From contig NZ_JAFQ01000004.1 of NCBI RefSeq assembly GCF_000526215.1, forward strand, positions 5,332,001-5,396,000: a stretch of 64,000 bases of DNA. Direction: 5' to 3'. Positions 35,056 through 44,048 of the stretch are shown here, in pieces. The notes under the pieces are model-generated. The model was not told where the DNA came from. It searched no databases and saw nothing but the letters and a program-made list of their open reading frames with translations. The number at the start of each line of letters is the position of its first letter. Position 1 is the first letter of the stretch. Source of the stretch: Nocardia sp. BMG51109 (lineage in GTDB: Bacteria; Actinomycetota; Actinomycetes; Mycobacteriales; Mycobacteriaceae). The translations under genes and the position numbers were made by a program.

Positions 35056-36027
35056 ATGACGACAGCCGGTGCGGCCAAGCCGCCGATCGGAGCTGCGGCA
35101 GAACCGCTTTCACAGACCCGGTCAGGCCCGCGAATAGAGCAGGCGGCCCAAACACTATGGGAGGCGAAGGACATCGTGGCGGACGGCACGGAACTCGGAC
35201 CGACCGGACGCCCCCTGCGCGAGATTCCGGATCCCCCACCGGTCTCCGGCGAGGGTGAGGCGCAGATCGTCGCCATGTGCAACCAGAAGGGTGGCGTCGG
35301 CAAGACGACCTCCACCATCAATCTCGGTGCCGCCCTCGCCGAATACGGCCGCCGCGTGCTGCTGGTCGATCTGGATCCGCAGGGCGCGTTATCTGCGGGT
35401 CTCGGCGTCGCCCACCACGACCTGGACCTCACCGTGCACAACCTGCTGGTCGGCGGCCGCGCCACCGCGAGCGACGTGCTGATGAAGACCAAGGTCGACA
35501 ACATGGATCTGCTGCCCAGCAACATCGACCTGTCCGCCGCGGAGATCCAGCTGGTCAACGAGGTCGGCCGGGAGCAGACGCTGGGCCGCGTGCTGGCCTC
35601 GCTGCGGCACAGCTACGACTACATCCTCATCGACTGCCAGCCGTCGCTGGGCCTGCTCACCGTCAACGCCCTGGCCTGCGCCGACGGCGTGATAATCCCG
35701 ATGGAATGCGAATACTTCTCGCTGCGCGGGCTGGCCCTGCTGACCGACACCGTGGAGAAGGTGCGGGACCGGTTGAACCCGCGGCTGAGCCTGTCCGGCA
35801 TCGTAGTGACCATGTTCGATGCGCGGTTGCTGCATTCGCGGCAGGTGATGACCCGAGTGGTGGAGGTGTTCGGCGATCTGGTGTACGACACCGTGATCAA
35901 CCGGACCGTGCGGTTCCCGGACGCCAGTGTCGCCGGTGAGCCGATCACCACGTGGGCGCCGAAATCCGGTGGCGCGGAAGCGTATCGGTCGATGGCACGG
36001 GAAGTCATCCACCGGTCGGGCCGGTGA
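35056..36027 (+). CDS. ParA/Soj-type ATPase (Rv1708-like)
   Basis: 323 residues from the ATG at 35056 (GAAGGAG 9 bases upstream). About 65 variable residues precede the deviant Walker A KGGVGKTT (78-85), then LLVDLDPQGAL, DYILIDCQPSLGLLTVNAL and SGIVVTMFDARLLHSRQV. A MinD/ParA-class ATPase, but a second copy distinct from the parA of the origin region. It is joined to scpA and scpB here and in many actinobacteria, pointing to a link with SMC-ScpAB loading or chromosome positioning. The stop overlaps the scpA start by GTGA. Confidence 0.92.
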   Translation: MTTAGAAKPPIGAAAEPLSQTRSGPRIEQAAQTLWEAKDIVADGTELGPTGRPLREIPDPPPVSGEGEAQIVAMCNQKGGVGKTTSTINLGAALAEYGRRVLLVDLDPQGALSAGLGVAHHDLDLTVHNLLVGGRATASDVLMKTKVDNMDLLPSNIDLSAAEIQLVNEVGREQTLGRVLASLRHSYDYILIDCQPSLGLLTVNALACADGVIIPMECEYFSLRGLALLTDTVEKVRDRLNPRLSLSGIVVTMFDARLLHSRQVMTRVVEVFGDLVYDTVINRTVRFPDASVAGEPITTWAPKSGGAEAYRSMAREVIHRSGR

Positions 36028-36953
36028 CGGAGACTCCCCAGCCAGCAGTTCAGGATTCGCCCACCCCCGCCGATTCGCCGAGTTCCGTCGCGGACCCGGC
36101 CGCCGACGCCGCGCCGGACAATCCGGACAGATCCACCGGATTCCACCTGCGGCTGAGCAACTTCGAGGGTCCGTTCGACCTGTTGCTGCAGTTGATCAGT
36201 CAACGCCGCCTCGATGTCACCGAGGTCGCGCTGCACCAGGTCACCGACGAATTCATCGCGTATACGCGGGAACTGACCGCGACGCTGGAAGCGGATCCGG
36301 CCCTGCGCGCGGACAAGATCCTCGACCAGACCACCGAATTTCTGGTGGTGGCCGCGACGCTGCTGGACCTGAAGGCGGCGCGGCTGCTGCCGTCCGGTGA
36401 GGTCAGCGACGAGGACGATCTGGAACTGCTGGAGGCGCGCGACCTGTTGTTCGCGCGGCTGCTGCAGTACCGGGCGTTCAAGCAGGTCGCGGAGCTGTTG
36501 GGCGAGCTGGAGCAGGCGGCGCTGCGGCGGTACCCGCGGGCGGTCTCGCTCGAGGAGCGGTTTCTGGACCTGCTGCCGGAGGTTACGCTGGGTGTCGACG
36601 CCGCCGGCTTCGCCGAGATCGCCGCGGCGGCGTTCCGGCCCCGCCCGGCACCGAAGGTCGGCCTGGACCACCTGCACGCCCATACCGTCTCGGTCGCCGA
36701 GCAGGCCGCGCTGGTGCTGGAAATGCTGAAGAATCGCGGGCCGGGCGGATGGACGACGTTCCGTGAGCTGTGCGCCGACTGCGACGTGCCGATCGAGATC
36801 GTCGCCCGGTTCCTGGCGCTGCTGGAGCTCTACCGAGGCAAGACCATCGAATTCGACCAGCCCGACCCGCTGGGCCCCCTGGCGATCAGCTGGCTCGGGG
36901 AATCGACCGACGGGCAGACACCGACGATCTCGATAGACGAGGACTACGCATGA
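36024..36953 (+). CDS. scpA: Segregation and condensation protein A
   Basis: 309 residues, GTG start in a GTGA overlap with the ParA gene. After about 40 disordered residues comes the kleisin: FHLRLSNFEGPFDLLLQLI, ILDQTTEFLVVAATLLDLKAARLLP, the acidic linker, and the C-terminal winged helix (FRELCADCDVPIEIVARFLALLELYRG). ScpA bridges the SMC heads and binds ScpB. Overlaps the scpB start by ATGA. Confidence 0.95.
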   Translation: MTETPQPAVQDSPTPADSPSSVADPAADAAPDNPDRSTGFHLRLSNFEGPFDLLLQLISQRRLDVTEVALHQVTDEFIAYTRELTATLEADPALRADKILDQTTEFLVVAATLLDLKAARLLPSGEVSDEDDLELLEARDLLFARLLQYRAFKQVAELLGELEQAALRRYPRAVSLEERFLDLLPEVTLGVDAAGFAEIAAAAFRPRPAPKVGLDHLHAHTVSVAEQAALVLEMLKNRGPGGWTTFRELCADCDVPIEIVARFLALLELYRGKTIEFDQPDPLGPLAISWLGESTDGQTPTISIDEDYA

Positions 36954-38077
36954 CGATGGCGGACACCGGGGCGACGGAGCCGAGCGGCCCCGAACCGGAG
37001 GCCCCCACCGATACCGATGCGGGCCGCTCCGACGCCGCCGAACCGCAGACCCCCGAGGCGGCCGCCGGGGACTCGGATGTGACCGTCCCGGCCGCCGAGC
37101 CCGGCCGGGACGGGGCCGTCGCCGCAGGCGCGGGTACCGATTCCGAAGCTGCGACCGCCGCGGACGACGTTTCCGCCGCCTGCGGCGGGGACTCGCCCGC
37201 TCCCGGGCCGGGAAGCGATGCGGCAGCGGTTATCGGTGCCACCACGAACGCAGAGGGCGATGTCGTCGCCGGGGATGTGGCTGTATCCGGTGCCGAGCCG
37301 GGGCGTGGCGGGACTGCTTCGGGGGACGGGCTTGCCGCGGAGTCGGAGAGCGTTGTGGCCGTCGCCGGTGTGGCCGTTGGGGAGACGCGGCCGGACGTGA
37401 TTTCCGGCACGGGTACGGCCGTTGCCGGCGAGGTGGGGGAGGCCGGTGACCGCGTCCTCGACGAGGCCGAGTTCCGGGCGGCGCTGGAGGCGATGCTGCT
37501 GATCGTCGACGCGCCCGCGTCGGCCGAATCGCTCGCATCGGCGCTGGACGGCGACCGGCAGCGGGTCGAGCGGGCGCTGCGGGAGATGGCGGCCGAACTG
37601 ACGGCGCGGGGGAGCGGGATCGACCTGCGGTTCGTCGGGGACGGCTGGCGCTACTACACCCGCACCGACTACGCGCCGTACGTCGAACGTATGCTGCTCG
37701 ACGGCGCGCGGTCCAAGCTCACCAGGGCCGCTTTGGAAACTCTGGCGGTGATCGCCTATCGTCAACCGGTTACGCGAGCACGGGTCAGCGCCGTGCGTGG
37801 TGTGAACGTCGACGGTGTGATCCGCACGCTGGTGGCCCGCGGTCTCATCGCCGAGTCCGGGGCGGACCCGGAGACCAACGGCACCCTGTACGTCACCACC
37901 GAACTGTTCCTGGAGCGGATCGGGCTCGCGTCGCTGGCGGAACTGCCGCCGCTGGCCCCGCTGCTGCCGGGGGTCGACCTGATCGATGAGATCAACGAGA
38001 GCCTGGAGACCGATCCGCGGTACACCAGGCTGAGGAAACCCGCCGAGGACGACATCGACCTCGGCTCCGAGGATTGA
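36950..38077 (+). CDS. scpB: Segregation and condensation protein B with long acidic N-terminus
   Basis: 375 residues. The conserved ScpB part starts near residue 168: EFRAALEAMLLIVDAPASAESLASAL, GWRYYTRTDYAPYVERML, TRAALETLAVIAYRQPVTRARVSAVRGVNVDGVIRTLVARGLI and TELFLERIGLASLAELPPL, two winged helices. The first 165 residues are Ala/Gly/Asp/Glu-rich with no predicted fold; most ScpB proteins lack this. It regulates SMC with ScpA. An ATGA overlap with scpA keeps the two in step. Confidence 0.94.
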   Translation: MTMADTGATEPSGPEPEAPTDTDAGRSDAAEPQTPEAAAGDSDVTVPAAEPGRDGAVAAGAGTDSEAATAADDVSAACGGDSPAPGPGSDAAAVIGATTNAEGDVVAGDVAVSGAEPGRGGTASGDGLAAESESVVAVAGVAVGETRPDVISGTGTAVAGEVGEAGDRVLDEAEFRAALEAMLLIVDAPASAESLASALDGDRQRVERALREMAAELTARGSGIDLRFVGDGWRYYTRTDYAPYVERMLLDGARSKLTRAALETLAVIAYRQPVTRARVSAVRGVNVDGVIRTLVARGLIAESGADPETNGTLYVTTELFLERIGLASLAELPPLAPLLPGVDLIDEINESLETDPRYTRLRKPAEDDIDLGSED

Positions 38078-38086
38078 CAGGACATC

Positions 38087-39685
38087 GTGAATACACCCGC
38101 TCGCCGAGATGGCACACCGGATCGTAGAAAACGCAGCGCGGAGCCGCCCCGTGGCGGCGCGGCGCGGGGCCGCGGCGCCCCGGGGTCGCGCGGGGGTGGT
38201 GGCCGCGGCGGCGACGGCGGTGGCGGGTTCTCCGGACGGGGAGGGGCCGGCCGGGAAGGCCGCGGCGGTTACGGTGCCGGGCGGGACGATCGCGGCGGCT
38301 ACGGCGCTCGCCGCAACGATCGTGGTGGTAGCGATGCTCGTCGTGACGATCGCGGTGGTTACGGTGCCCGTCGTGACGATCGCGGTGGCTATGGCGCCGG
38401 CCGGGATGATCGTGGTGGTAGCGATGCCCGTCGTGATCGTGGTGGTTACGGCGCTCGTCGTGACGATCGTGGTGGGTATGGTGCCCGCCGCGAGAATTCG
38501 GATCGATTCGACCGGGAGAACGCGTCGCGCGGGCGGCCGGGCCGGGGCGGTTCCGCACAGGGGCGCACCGGCGACCGGCCCGGCTTCCGGGATGATCGCG
38601 GAGGTTTCGGTGCGCACCGGAATGCCCAGGGGCGCGGCGGGTTCGATACCGGTCGCGGCGGCCCGCGGCCGGACCGCGGCGACAGCGCGCGCGGGCGTGC
38701 CACCGGTCGCGGCGGTAATCGCCAGGCGGACCAGGGATTTCCACCGGGACGCGGCGAAAGCCGTTCGCTCGCAGGCAAACCGAGCATCGGCGGCGGCCGC
38801 CCGCTGACCCCGAAACCCGCGCCCGGCCGCAAGCCGAAACCGAAGCCGCAGCGCAAGTCGCCGACCGTGCTCAGCTTCGCCAAGCCCGCCCGGCATCAGA
38901 ACGTCGAGGCGGAGGAGTCCCGCGAGACCGGCCCGAAGAAGCTGCCCTGGGGCGAGGGGGAGCGGTTGCAGAAGGTGCTGGCCCGGGCCGGCGTCGGCTC
39001 CCGCCGCGCCGCCGAGGAGCTGATCGACCAGGGCCGCGTCGAGGTCGACGGTGCGATCGTGCGCGAGCAGGGCCTGCGCATCGATCCCGACCAGGCGGTG
39101 GTCCGGGTCGACGGCGTGCGGGTCGTGGTGCGCGACGAGCAGGTGTACCTGGCGCTGAACAAGCCGAAGGGCTACCAGTCCACCATGTCCGACGAGCTCG
39201 GCCGCCCCTGCGTGGGCGATATCGTCGCCGAGCGGGTGATGGCCGGGCAGCGGCTGTTCCACGTCGGCCGCCTGGACGCCGAGACCGAGGGCCTGCTGCT
39301 GCTCACCAACGACGGCGATCTGGCGCACCGGCTCATGCATCCGTCGTTCGAGGTGCACAAGACGTATCTGGCGACGGTGAACGGCGAGGTGCACCGCGGG
39401 GTCGGCAAGGAGCTGCGCGCGGGCGTGCAGCTCGACGACGGCCCGGCGACGGTGGACAAGTTCCACGTGCTGGAGGTCGGCGAGGGCCGGTCGCTGGTCC
39501 GGATCGTGCTGCACGAGGGGCGCAAACACATCGTGCGCCGGCTGCTGGAGCAGGTCGGCTATCCGGTGACGGCGCTGGTGCGCACCAACATCGGCCCGGT
39601 CGCGCTGGGCGACCAACGGCCCGGCACGCTGCGGGTGCTGGGCCGCGACGAAATCGGCAAGCTCTACGAGGCGGTGGCGTTGTGA
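38087..39685 (+). CDS. rluB: 23S rRNA pseudouridine synthase RluB-type with RGG-rich tail
   Basis: 532 residues, GTG start. Residues about 20-240 are dominated by repeats of the type [10 protein letters not shown] and RGGSDARR, a long RGG-like basic/acidic low-complexity region. A basic linker ([15 protein letters not shown]) leads to an S4 domain at about 285-335 ([22 protein letters not shown]) and the RsuA/RluB catalytic domain, with the nucleophile Asp in [20 protein letters not shown], and [18 protein letters not shown]. It converts a uridine of 23S RNA near the peptidyl-transferase centre. Counterpart of Rv1711, which as I recall lacks the long tail. Confidence 0.93.
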   Translation: MNTPARRDGTPDRRKRSAEPPRGGAARGRGAPGSRGGGGRGGDGGGGFSGRGGAGREGRGGYGAGRDDRGGYGARRNDRGGSDARRDDRGGYGARRDDRGGYGAGRDDRGGSDARRDRGGYGARRDDRGGYGARRENSDRFDRENASRGRPGRGGSAQGRTGDRPGFRDDRGGFGAHRNAQGRGGFDTGRGGPRPDRGDSARGRATGRGGNRQADQGFPPGRGESRSLAGKPSIGGGRPLTPKPAPGRKPKPKPQRKSPTVLSFAKPARHQNVEAEESRETGPKKLPWGEGERLQKVLARAGVGSRRAAEELIDQGRVEVDGAIVREQGLRIDPDQAVVRVDGVRVVVRDEQVYLALNKPKGYQSTMSDELGRPCVGDIVAERVMAGQRLFHVGRLDAETEGLLLLTNDGDLAHRLMHPSFEVHKTYLATVNGEVHRGVGKELRAGVQLDDGPATVDKFHVLEVGEGRSLVRIVLHEGRKHIVRRLLEQVGYPVTALVRTNIGPVALGDQRPGTLRVLGRDEIGKLYEAVAL

Positions 39686-40434
39686 ACGGTGGGTATGCAG
39701 GAGGGGTCGTCGTGGACGATGCGGAGGTCACGCACGAACCGTCCCGGGCGGCGCTGGTCGTCGCGATGGACGGTCCGTCGGGCACCGGCAAGTCGAGCGT
39801 GTCGCGCAGGCTGGCCACCCGGCTGGGCGCGCGCTATCTCGACACCGGCGCCATGTACCGGGCGGCGACGCTGCGGGTGCTGCGCGGCGGCGTCGAGCTG
39901 ACCGATCCGGCGGGGATCGGCACCGCGGTGAAGGATATGGCGCTGACCGTCGGCACCGACCCCAGCCGCGAGGTGATCGAGCTCGACGGCGAGGATGTCT
40001 CCGCGGAGATCCGCGGCGGCGCCGTCACGCGGGCCGTGTCGGCGGTGTCGGCGGTGCCGGAGGTGCGTGAGCAGCTGGTGGCGTTGCAGCGCGAGATCGC
40101 CGCGGGCGCCGGGCGCATCGTCGTCGAGGGCCGCGACATCGGCACGGTCGTGCTGCCGGACGCCGCCGCCAAGATCTACCTGACCGCCTCGGCCGAGGCG
40201 CGCGCCGAGCGGCGCAACCAGCAGAACATCGCCGAGGGGCGCGGCGACGACTACGCCGCGGTGCTGGCCGATGTGCAGCGCCGCGACAACCTGGACTCCA
40301 CCCGGGCGGTGTCGCCGCTGCGCCCGGCCGCCGACGCGATCCCGGTCGACACCAGCGAGCTCACCCGGGAACAGGTCATCGACGAGCTGTACCGCGTTGT
40401 GCTGCAAAAGATTTCGGCAGGAGGCCGATCGTGA
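39682..40434 (+). CDS. cmk: Cytidylate kinase
   Basis: 250 residues, GTG start overlapping the rluB stop (GTGA). P-loop GPSGTGKSS at 31-39, CMP-binding [14 protein letters not shown], the insert typical of bacterial Cmk, [32 protein letters not shown], and [18 protein letters not shown]. It phosphorylates CMP and dCMP. GTGA overlap with der. Confidence 0.96.
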   Translation: MNGGYAGGVVVDDAEVTHEPSRAALVVAMDGPSGTGKSSVSRRLATRLGARYLDTGAMYRAATLRVLRGGVELTDPAGIGTAVKDMALTVGTDPSREVIELDGEDVSAEIRGGAVTRAVSAVSAVPEVREQLVALQREIAAGAGRIVVEGRDIGTVVLPDAAAKIYLTASAEARAERRNQQNIAEGRGDDYAAVLADVQRRDNLDSTRAVSPLRPAADAIPVDTSELTREQVIDELYRVVLQKISAGGRS

Positions 40435-41855
40435 CCTCACCGGACACCTTCGCCGGCGACGGCGTGTGGACCGACGAAACCGAATGGGAGATGGCCGATC
40501 TCGACGGTGACGTCGAGGCACACGAGCACGTGCCGATGCCCACGCTGGCCGTCGTCGGGCGGCCGAACGTCGGCAAATCGACACTGGTGAACCGGATCCT
40601 GGGCCGGCGCGAGGCCGTGGTGGAGGATGTGCCGGGCGTGACCCGCGACCGCATCTCCTACGAGGCGACCTGGCTGGGCCGGCAGTTCCTGGTGCAGGAC
40701 ACCGGCGGCTGGGAACCCGACGCCAAGGGTTTGCAGCAGGCGGTGGCCCGGCAGGCCGAGCTGGCGATGCGGACCGCCGACGCCATCCTGCTGGTCGTCG
40801 ACGCCACCGTGGGTGCGACGGCGACCGACGAGGCCGCGGCAAAGGTGTTGCGCCGCTCCAAGACCCCGGTCATCCTCGTCGCCAACAAGGTGGACGGGGA
40901 GCGGATGGAGGCCGAGACCGCGGTGCTGTGGTCGCTGGGGCTCGGTGAGCCGCGCTCGGTGTCGGCCGCGCACGGTCGTGGCACCGGTGATCTGCTCGAC
41001 GACGTGCTCGAGGTGCTGCCCGAGACGCCCCGGGAGGGCGGCGGCGTGGCCGGGGGCCCGCGCCGCGTCGCGCTGGTCGGCAAGCCGAACGTGGGTAAGT
41101 CCAGCCTGCTGAACAAGCTGGCCGGCGACGAGCGCTCGGTGGTGCACGACGTGGCCGGCACCACCGTCGATCCGGTCGATTCGCTGGTCGAATTGGGCGG
41201 TAAGCCTTGGCGTTTCGTGGATACCGCCGGGCTGCGCCGCAAGGTCGCCAATGCCAGCGGCACCGAGTACTACGCCTCGCTGCGCACCAAGGCCGCCATC
41301 GAGGCCGCCGAGGTCGCCGTCATGCTGATCGACGCCTCGCAGCCGATGACCGAGCAGGACCAGCGGGTGATCGCCATGATCGCCGACGCCGGCCGGGCGC
41401 TGGTGCTGGCGTTCAACAAGTGGGACCTGGTCGACGAGGATCGGCGGTACCAGCTCGAGCGCGAGGTGGACCGGGATCTGCTGCGGGTGCCGTGGGCACA
41501 GCGGGTGAATATTTCCGCGCACACCGGGCGCGCGGTCCAGAAGCTTGTTCCCGCAATGGAAACCGCGCTGGAATCCTGGGACAAGCGCATCTCCACCGGC
41601 CGGCTGAACTCCTGGCTCAAGGAGGTCGTCGCGGCCACTCCGCCGCCGATGCGCGGCGGCCGGCTGCCGCGGGTGCTGTTCGCCACCCAGGCCACCACCC
41701 GCCCGCCGACCTTCGTGCTGTTCACCACCGGCTTCCTGGAGGCCGGCTACCGCCGCTTCCTGGAGCGCCGGTTGCGCGAGGAATTCGGCTTCGACGGCTC
41801 CCCGGTCCGGATCTCGGTTCGGGTGCGCGAGAAGCGGGAGCGGAACAAGCGGTAG
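40431..41855 (+). CDS. der: Ribosome-assembly GTPase Der (EngA)
   Basis: 474 residues, GTG start. Two GTPase domains: G1 GRPNVGKST at 43-51 with G3 DTGGW and G4 NKVD, and a second G1 GKPNVGKSS near 218 with DTAGL and NKWD; then the KH-like C-terminal domain ([44 protein letters not shown]). Der is needed for 50S assembly. Last gene of the parA-scpAB-rluB-cmk-der operon; a strong terminator follows after 14 bases. Confidence 0.97.
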   Translation: MTSPDTFAGDGVWTDETEWEMADLDGDVEAHEHVPMPTLAVVGRPNVGKSTLVNRILGRREAVVEDVPGVTRDRISYEATWLGRQFLVQDTGGWEPDAKGLQQAVARQAELAMRTADAILLVVDATVGATATDEAAAKVLRRSKTPVILVANKVDGERMEAETAVLWSLGLGEPRSVSAAHGRGTGDLLDDVLEVLPETPREGGGVAGGPRRVALVGKPNVGKSSLLNKLAGDERSVVHDVAGTTVDPVDSLVELGGKPWRFVDTAGLRRKVANASGTEYYASLRTKAAIEAAEVAVMLIDASQPMTEQDQRVIAMIADAGRALVLAFNKWDLVDEDRRYQLEREVDRDLLRVPWAQRVNISAHTGRAVQKLVPAMETALESWDKRISTGRLNSWLKEVVAATPPPMRGGRLPRVLFATQATTRPPTFVLFTTGFLEAGYRRFLERRLREEFGFDGSPVRISVRVREKRERNKR

Positions 41856-41869
41856 GGGAGAGCCCCTCG

Positions 41870-41901
41870 ACGGCAGGCGCCGGGACACCGGCGCCTGCCG
41901 T
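41870..41901 (+). terminator. Terminator of the parA-der operon
   Basis: ACGGCAGGCGCCGG and CCGGCGCCTGCCGT form a perfect 14-bp stem with a GACA loop, then TTCTCC. Confidence 0.9.
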
Positions 41902-42197
41902 TTCTCCTGGTGCGGGAGAACAACATCCGGCTCGTCACAAGTCTTCCGATTCGAGCTGGTTGATTTGATACCTATACACCTATATGCGCATCTGAACATT
42001 AATCTCCTCTCATGTCCGGCTGACACTGACGAACGACGAACAAGTCGATTCGAACAACAAAGCAGGGAGGGAAAATCGAGGGCCACGGCGAGCATGACCG
42101 ACCGGCCTGCCTGATGCCGACAGTGGGAGAATCGACCCGTTGACAAGGGCTACAGCGCGAACGAATTGCGCCGCAGGGCTTTCGACGTCCGCGAGGT
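41902..42197. other. AT-richer gap with promoter-like boxes
   Basis: No gene seen. The stretch 41940-42070 is clearly less GC-rich than its surroundings and holds TTGATT (41960-41965), 17 bases, TATGCG (41983-41988), a possible promoter without an obvious target gene. It could be a remnant of transferred DNA or a small RNA gene. Confidence 0.35.
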
Positions 42198-43103
42198 TCA
42201 GGTCGTGGCGCGCAGGTCCCGCAGGAGCGCGAGTGTCCGGGACTGATCGACCGGCGACCCGATCGGGCTGACCAGCAGGTCCGTGGTGCCGGCGGCGGCG
42301 AAGTCACGCACGTGCGCGGCGACCGTGGACTCGTCGCCGAGGACGGCGGTCTCGCTCGCGGCGGCGAGCCCCTGGCGATCGAGAAGTTCACGGTAGCTGG
42401 GCAGTCGGGCCACCGGCGCCGTCCGCTGGGCCACGGCCTCGCCGACGCTGCCGGGATCGTCGGTCACCGCGGCGGTGACGATGGCGGCTATGCGCGGGGC
42501 GGGCCGTCCCGCGGAGCCGGCGGCGGCGCGCAGCCGCGGGGCGATGGTGTCGGCGATGAATTCCGGTGTCGCCCAGGTGGTTACCGTGCCGTCAGCGAGA
42601 GTTCCCGCGATGTCCAGCATCTTCGGGCCGAGGGCGGCGAGCAGCACCGAGGGCGTGGCCGGTGCGGGAATGTCCAGTGCGGCGGTGGCGCTGAGGATTT
42701 CGCCGTGGACGTCGACCTGCTCACCGCGGAGCAGAGGCCCCAGGATCGACAGGAACTCGCGGCTGTGCGCGGCGGGGCGCGCATACGGCACCCCGTAGGC
42801 GTTCTCGATCACGGGTGGATGACTGGGCCCGATGCCCAGCGTGAGCGGCCCGCCGAGTGCGGCGGCGGTGGTGAGCGCCTGCCCGGCGAGCGCGACCGGA
42901 TGGCGCGGATAGGTCGGCACGACCGCGGTGCCGACCTCGAGTCCGGGAGCGTGCTGCCCGGCGAGGGCGGCGAGGGTCAACGCGTCCCATCCGAAGACCT
43001 GGCCGAAGAACATGCTGTCCAGCTCGGCCTCGGCGACCGACCGGACCAGTTCGAGCACCTGGTCCAATGGCATGGTCTTGGCAAGGTATACACCGATCCG
43101 CAT
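42198..43103 (-). CDS. LLM-class F420-dependent oxidoreductase
   Basis: 301 residues from the ATG at 43103 (GGGGGTGCC upstream). The luciferase-like monooxygenase barrel is recognisable from MRIGVYLAKTMPLDQVLELVRSVAEAELDSMFFGQVFGWDALTLAALAG, then VGTAVVPTYPRHPVALAGQALTTAAALGGPLTLGIGPSHP, and VLLAALGPKMLDIAGTLADGTVTTWATP. The TLGIG and HP signatures fit the actinobacterial F420-binding subgroup (TIGR03564-like). Substrate unknown. Single gene facing away from the small ORF at 43350. Confidence 0.9.
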   Translation of the reverse strand: MRIGVYLAKTMPLDQVLELVRSVAEAELDSMFFGQVFGWDALTLAALAGQHAPGLEVGTAVVPTYPRHPVALAGQALTTAAALGGPLTLGIGPSHPPVIENAYGVPYARPAAHSREFLSILGPLLRGEQVDVHGEILSATAALDIPAPATPSVLLAALGPKMLDIAGTLADGTVTTWATPEFIADTIAPRLRAAAGSAGRPAPRIAAIVTAAVTDDPGSVGEAVAQRTAPVARLPSYRELLDRQGLAAASETAVLGDESTVAAHVRDFAAAGTTDLLVSPIGSPVDQSRTLALLRDLRATT

Positions 43104-43292
43104 GGCACCCCCGTCGTAGCCCGGCGGCACGCCGGGCGCTGTCCGTCTCGGCGATCCTAGTCATACCGGCGGGCGGTATCTCGTCCGGTGTGGCCCAGGC
43201 GGTGTGTGCGGCGCCTCGAGGAGCGTGGCCGGATCCCTTCGGCGTCCGGGGGAAATCCCTTCCACCTGTGCGGATATCCGTAGCGGTCGCAT

Positions 43293-43308
43293 CGTGACGT
43301 AGCTCACG
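43293..43308. promoter_or_regulatory. Crp/GlxR-type binding site
   Basis: CGTGACGTAGCTCACG: perfect GTGA and TCAC half sites separated by six bases with a central TA, as in the actinobacterial cAMP-receptor consensus TGTGANNTANNTCACA. It lies 42 bases before the 25-codon ORF and 190 bases before the LLM gene start. Confidence 0.65.
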
Positions 43309-43349
43309 GTAGATTGAATTCGCTTGTCACCCAATCGAAGAGAGTTCGT

Positions 43350-43427
43350 ATGTGGAGTATCGCCGTCATCTCCGTGATCAGCGCGGCCCTGATCGGCTAT
43401 GCGTTCTCGGTCTCGTTCCCCGACTGA
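43350..43427 (+). CDS. Possible 25-residue membrane microprotein
   Basis: The ORF reads MWSIAVISVISAALIGYAFS then VSFPD. It is one hydrophobic helix with a short polar end, like known small membrane proteins. AAGAGAG lies 7 bases upstream as a ribosome site and a Crp-type site is 42 bases further up. Too short for codon statistics; the call rests on the context. Confidence 0.4.
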   Translation: MWSIAVISVISAALIGYAFSVSFPD

Positions 43428-43490
43428 CGCGGTGTCTTCCGGAGGGTGAGCGACATCGTTGCGTCCTGATGAGCTGATACGTTCGCGGCC

Positions 43491-43920
43491 ATGACAACCC
43501 GCCACTTCGCGGCCGTGACACCCCGCCACTTCGCGGCCGTGACACCCCGCCACGTTGTGCTCATGCACGGGCAGGCTGCACCGGAGGCTTCTGGACGGAG
43601 GCGGAGAAGGAATTCGCCGCGCGGGGATACCGGGTCCACACGCCGGACCTGCGGTATCACGACCTGCCCGTCGAGGACGGGGCGCCGCTCATCGCCGGGC
43701 TGAGTCTGCTCGACTACGCCGCCGACATGGTCGAGTACGCCGAATCCCTCGACTCGCCGCCGTTGCTGGTGGGGTTGTCGATGGGCGGCGGCCGATGTAC
43801 CCGACCTGGTCGAGCTTCCGGTGGGGTATCCAGCGGCAGTCCGAGGATCATCTGCGCGAACTGTTCGCGATGGCGGTGTGCGAGTCGGGCCGCGTGCGCC
43901 ACAACATCTTCCGGTCGTGA
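43491..43920 (+). pseudogene. Alpha/beta-hydrolase fragment with frameshifts and internal deletion
   Basis: Frame 1 from ATG 43491 gives three RHFAAVTP-type repeats then RHVVLMHG, the oxyanion-hole region. A second frame continues FWTEAEKEFAARGYRVHTPDL, then LLDYAADMVEYAESLDSPPLLVGLSMGG with the nucleophile elbow G-L-S-M-G. A third frame gives LRELFAMAVCESGR and stops at 43920. The region between the elbow and the C-terminal piece, which should contain the lid and the catalytic Asp and His, is missing. So the gene is broken. The 24-base repeat at the start (CCGCCACTTCGCGGCCGTGACACC, two copies and a part; 43499-43552) resembles an expanding repeat. Confidence 0.7.
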
Positions 43921-44048
43921 TCACCGCGGAGGCCGCGCGACGACGAGCCGGGCCGGGGCGGGGGTGGCATACAGTCGGTGTGCGACACCGGTGGGTGCGG
44001 CCGACCGGAAGTGACCAGCAGCCAACCATGTATCGGAGGCCGAGCGTC

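Noticed and set aside
36944..39616. 890-codon minus-strand open frame across scpB and rluB
   Set aside because: Antisense of genes with clear domains; its Thr/Ala/Ile repeats mirror the Gly/Arg/Asp codons of the RluB tail.
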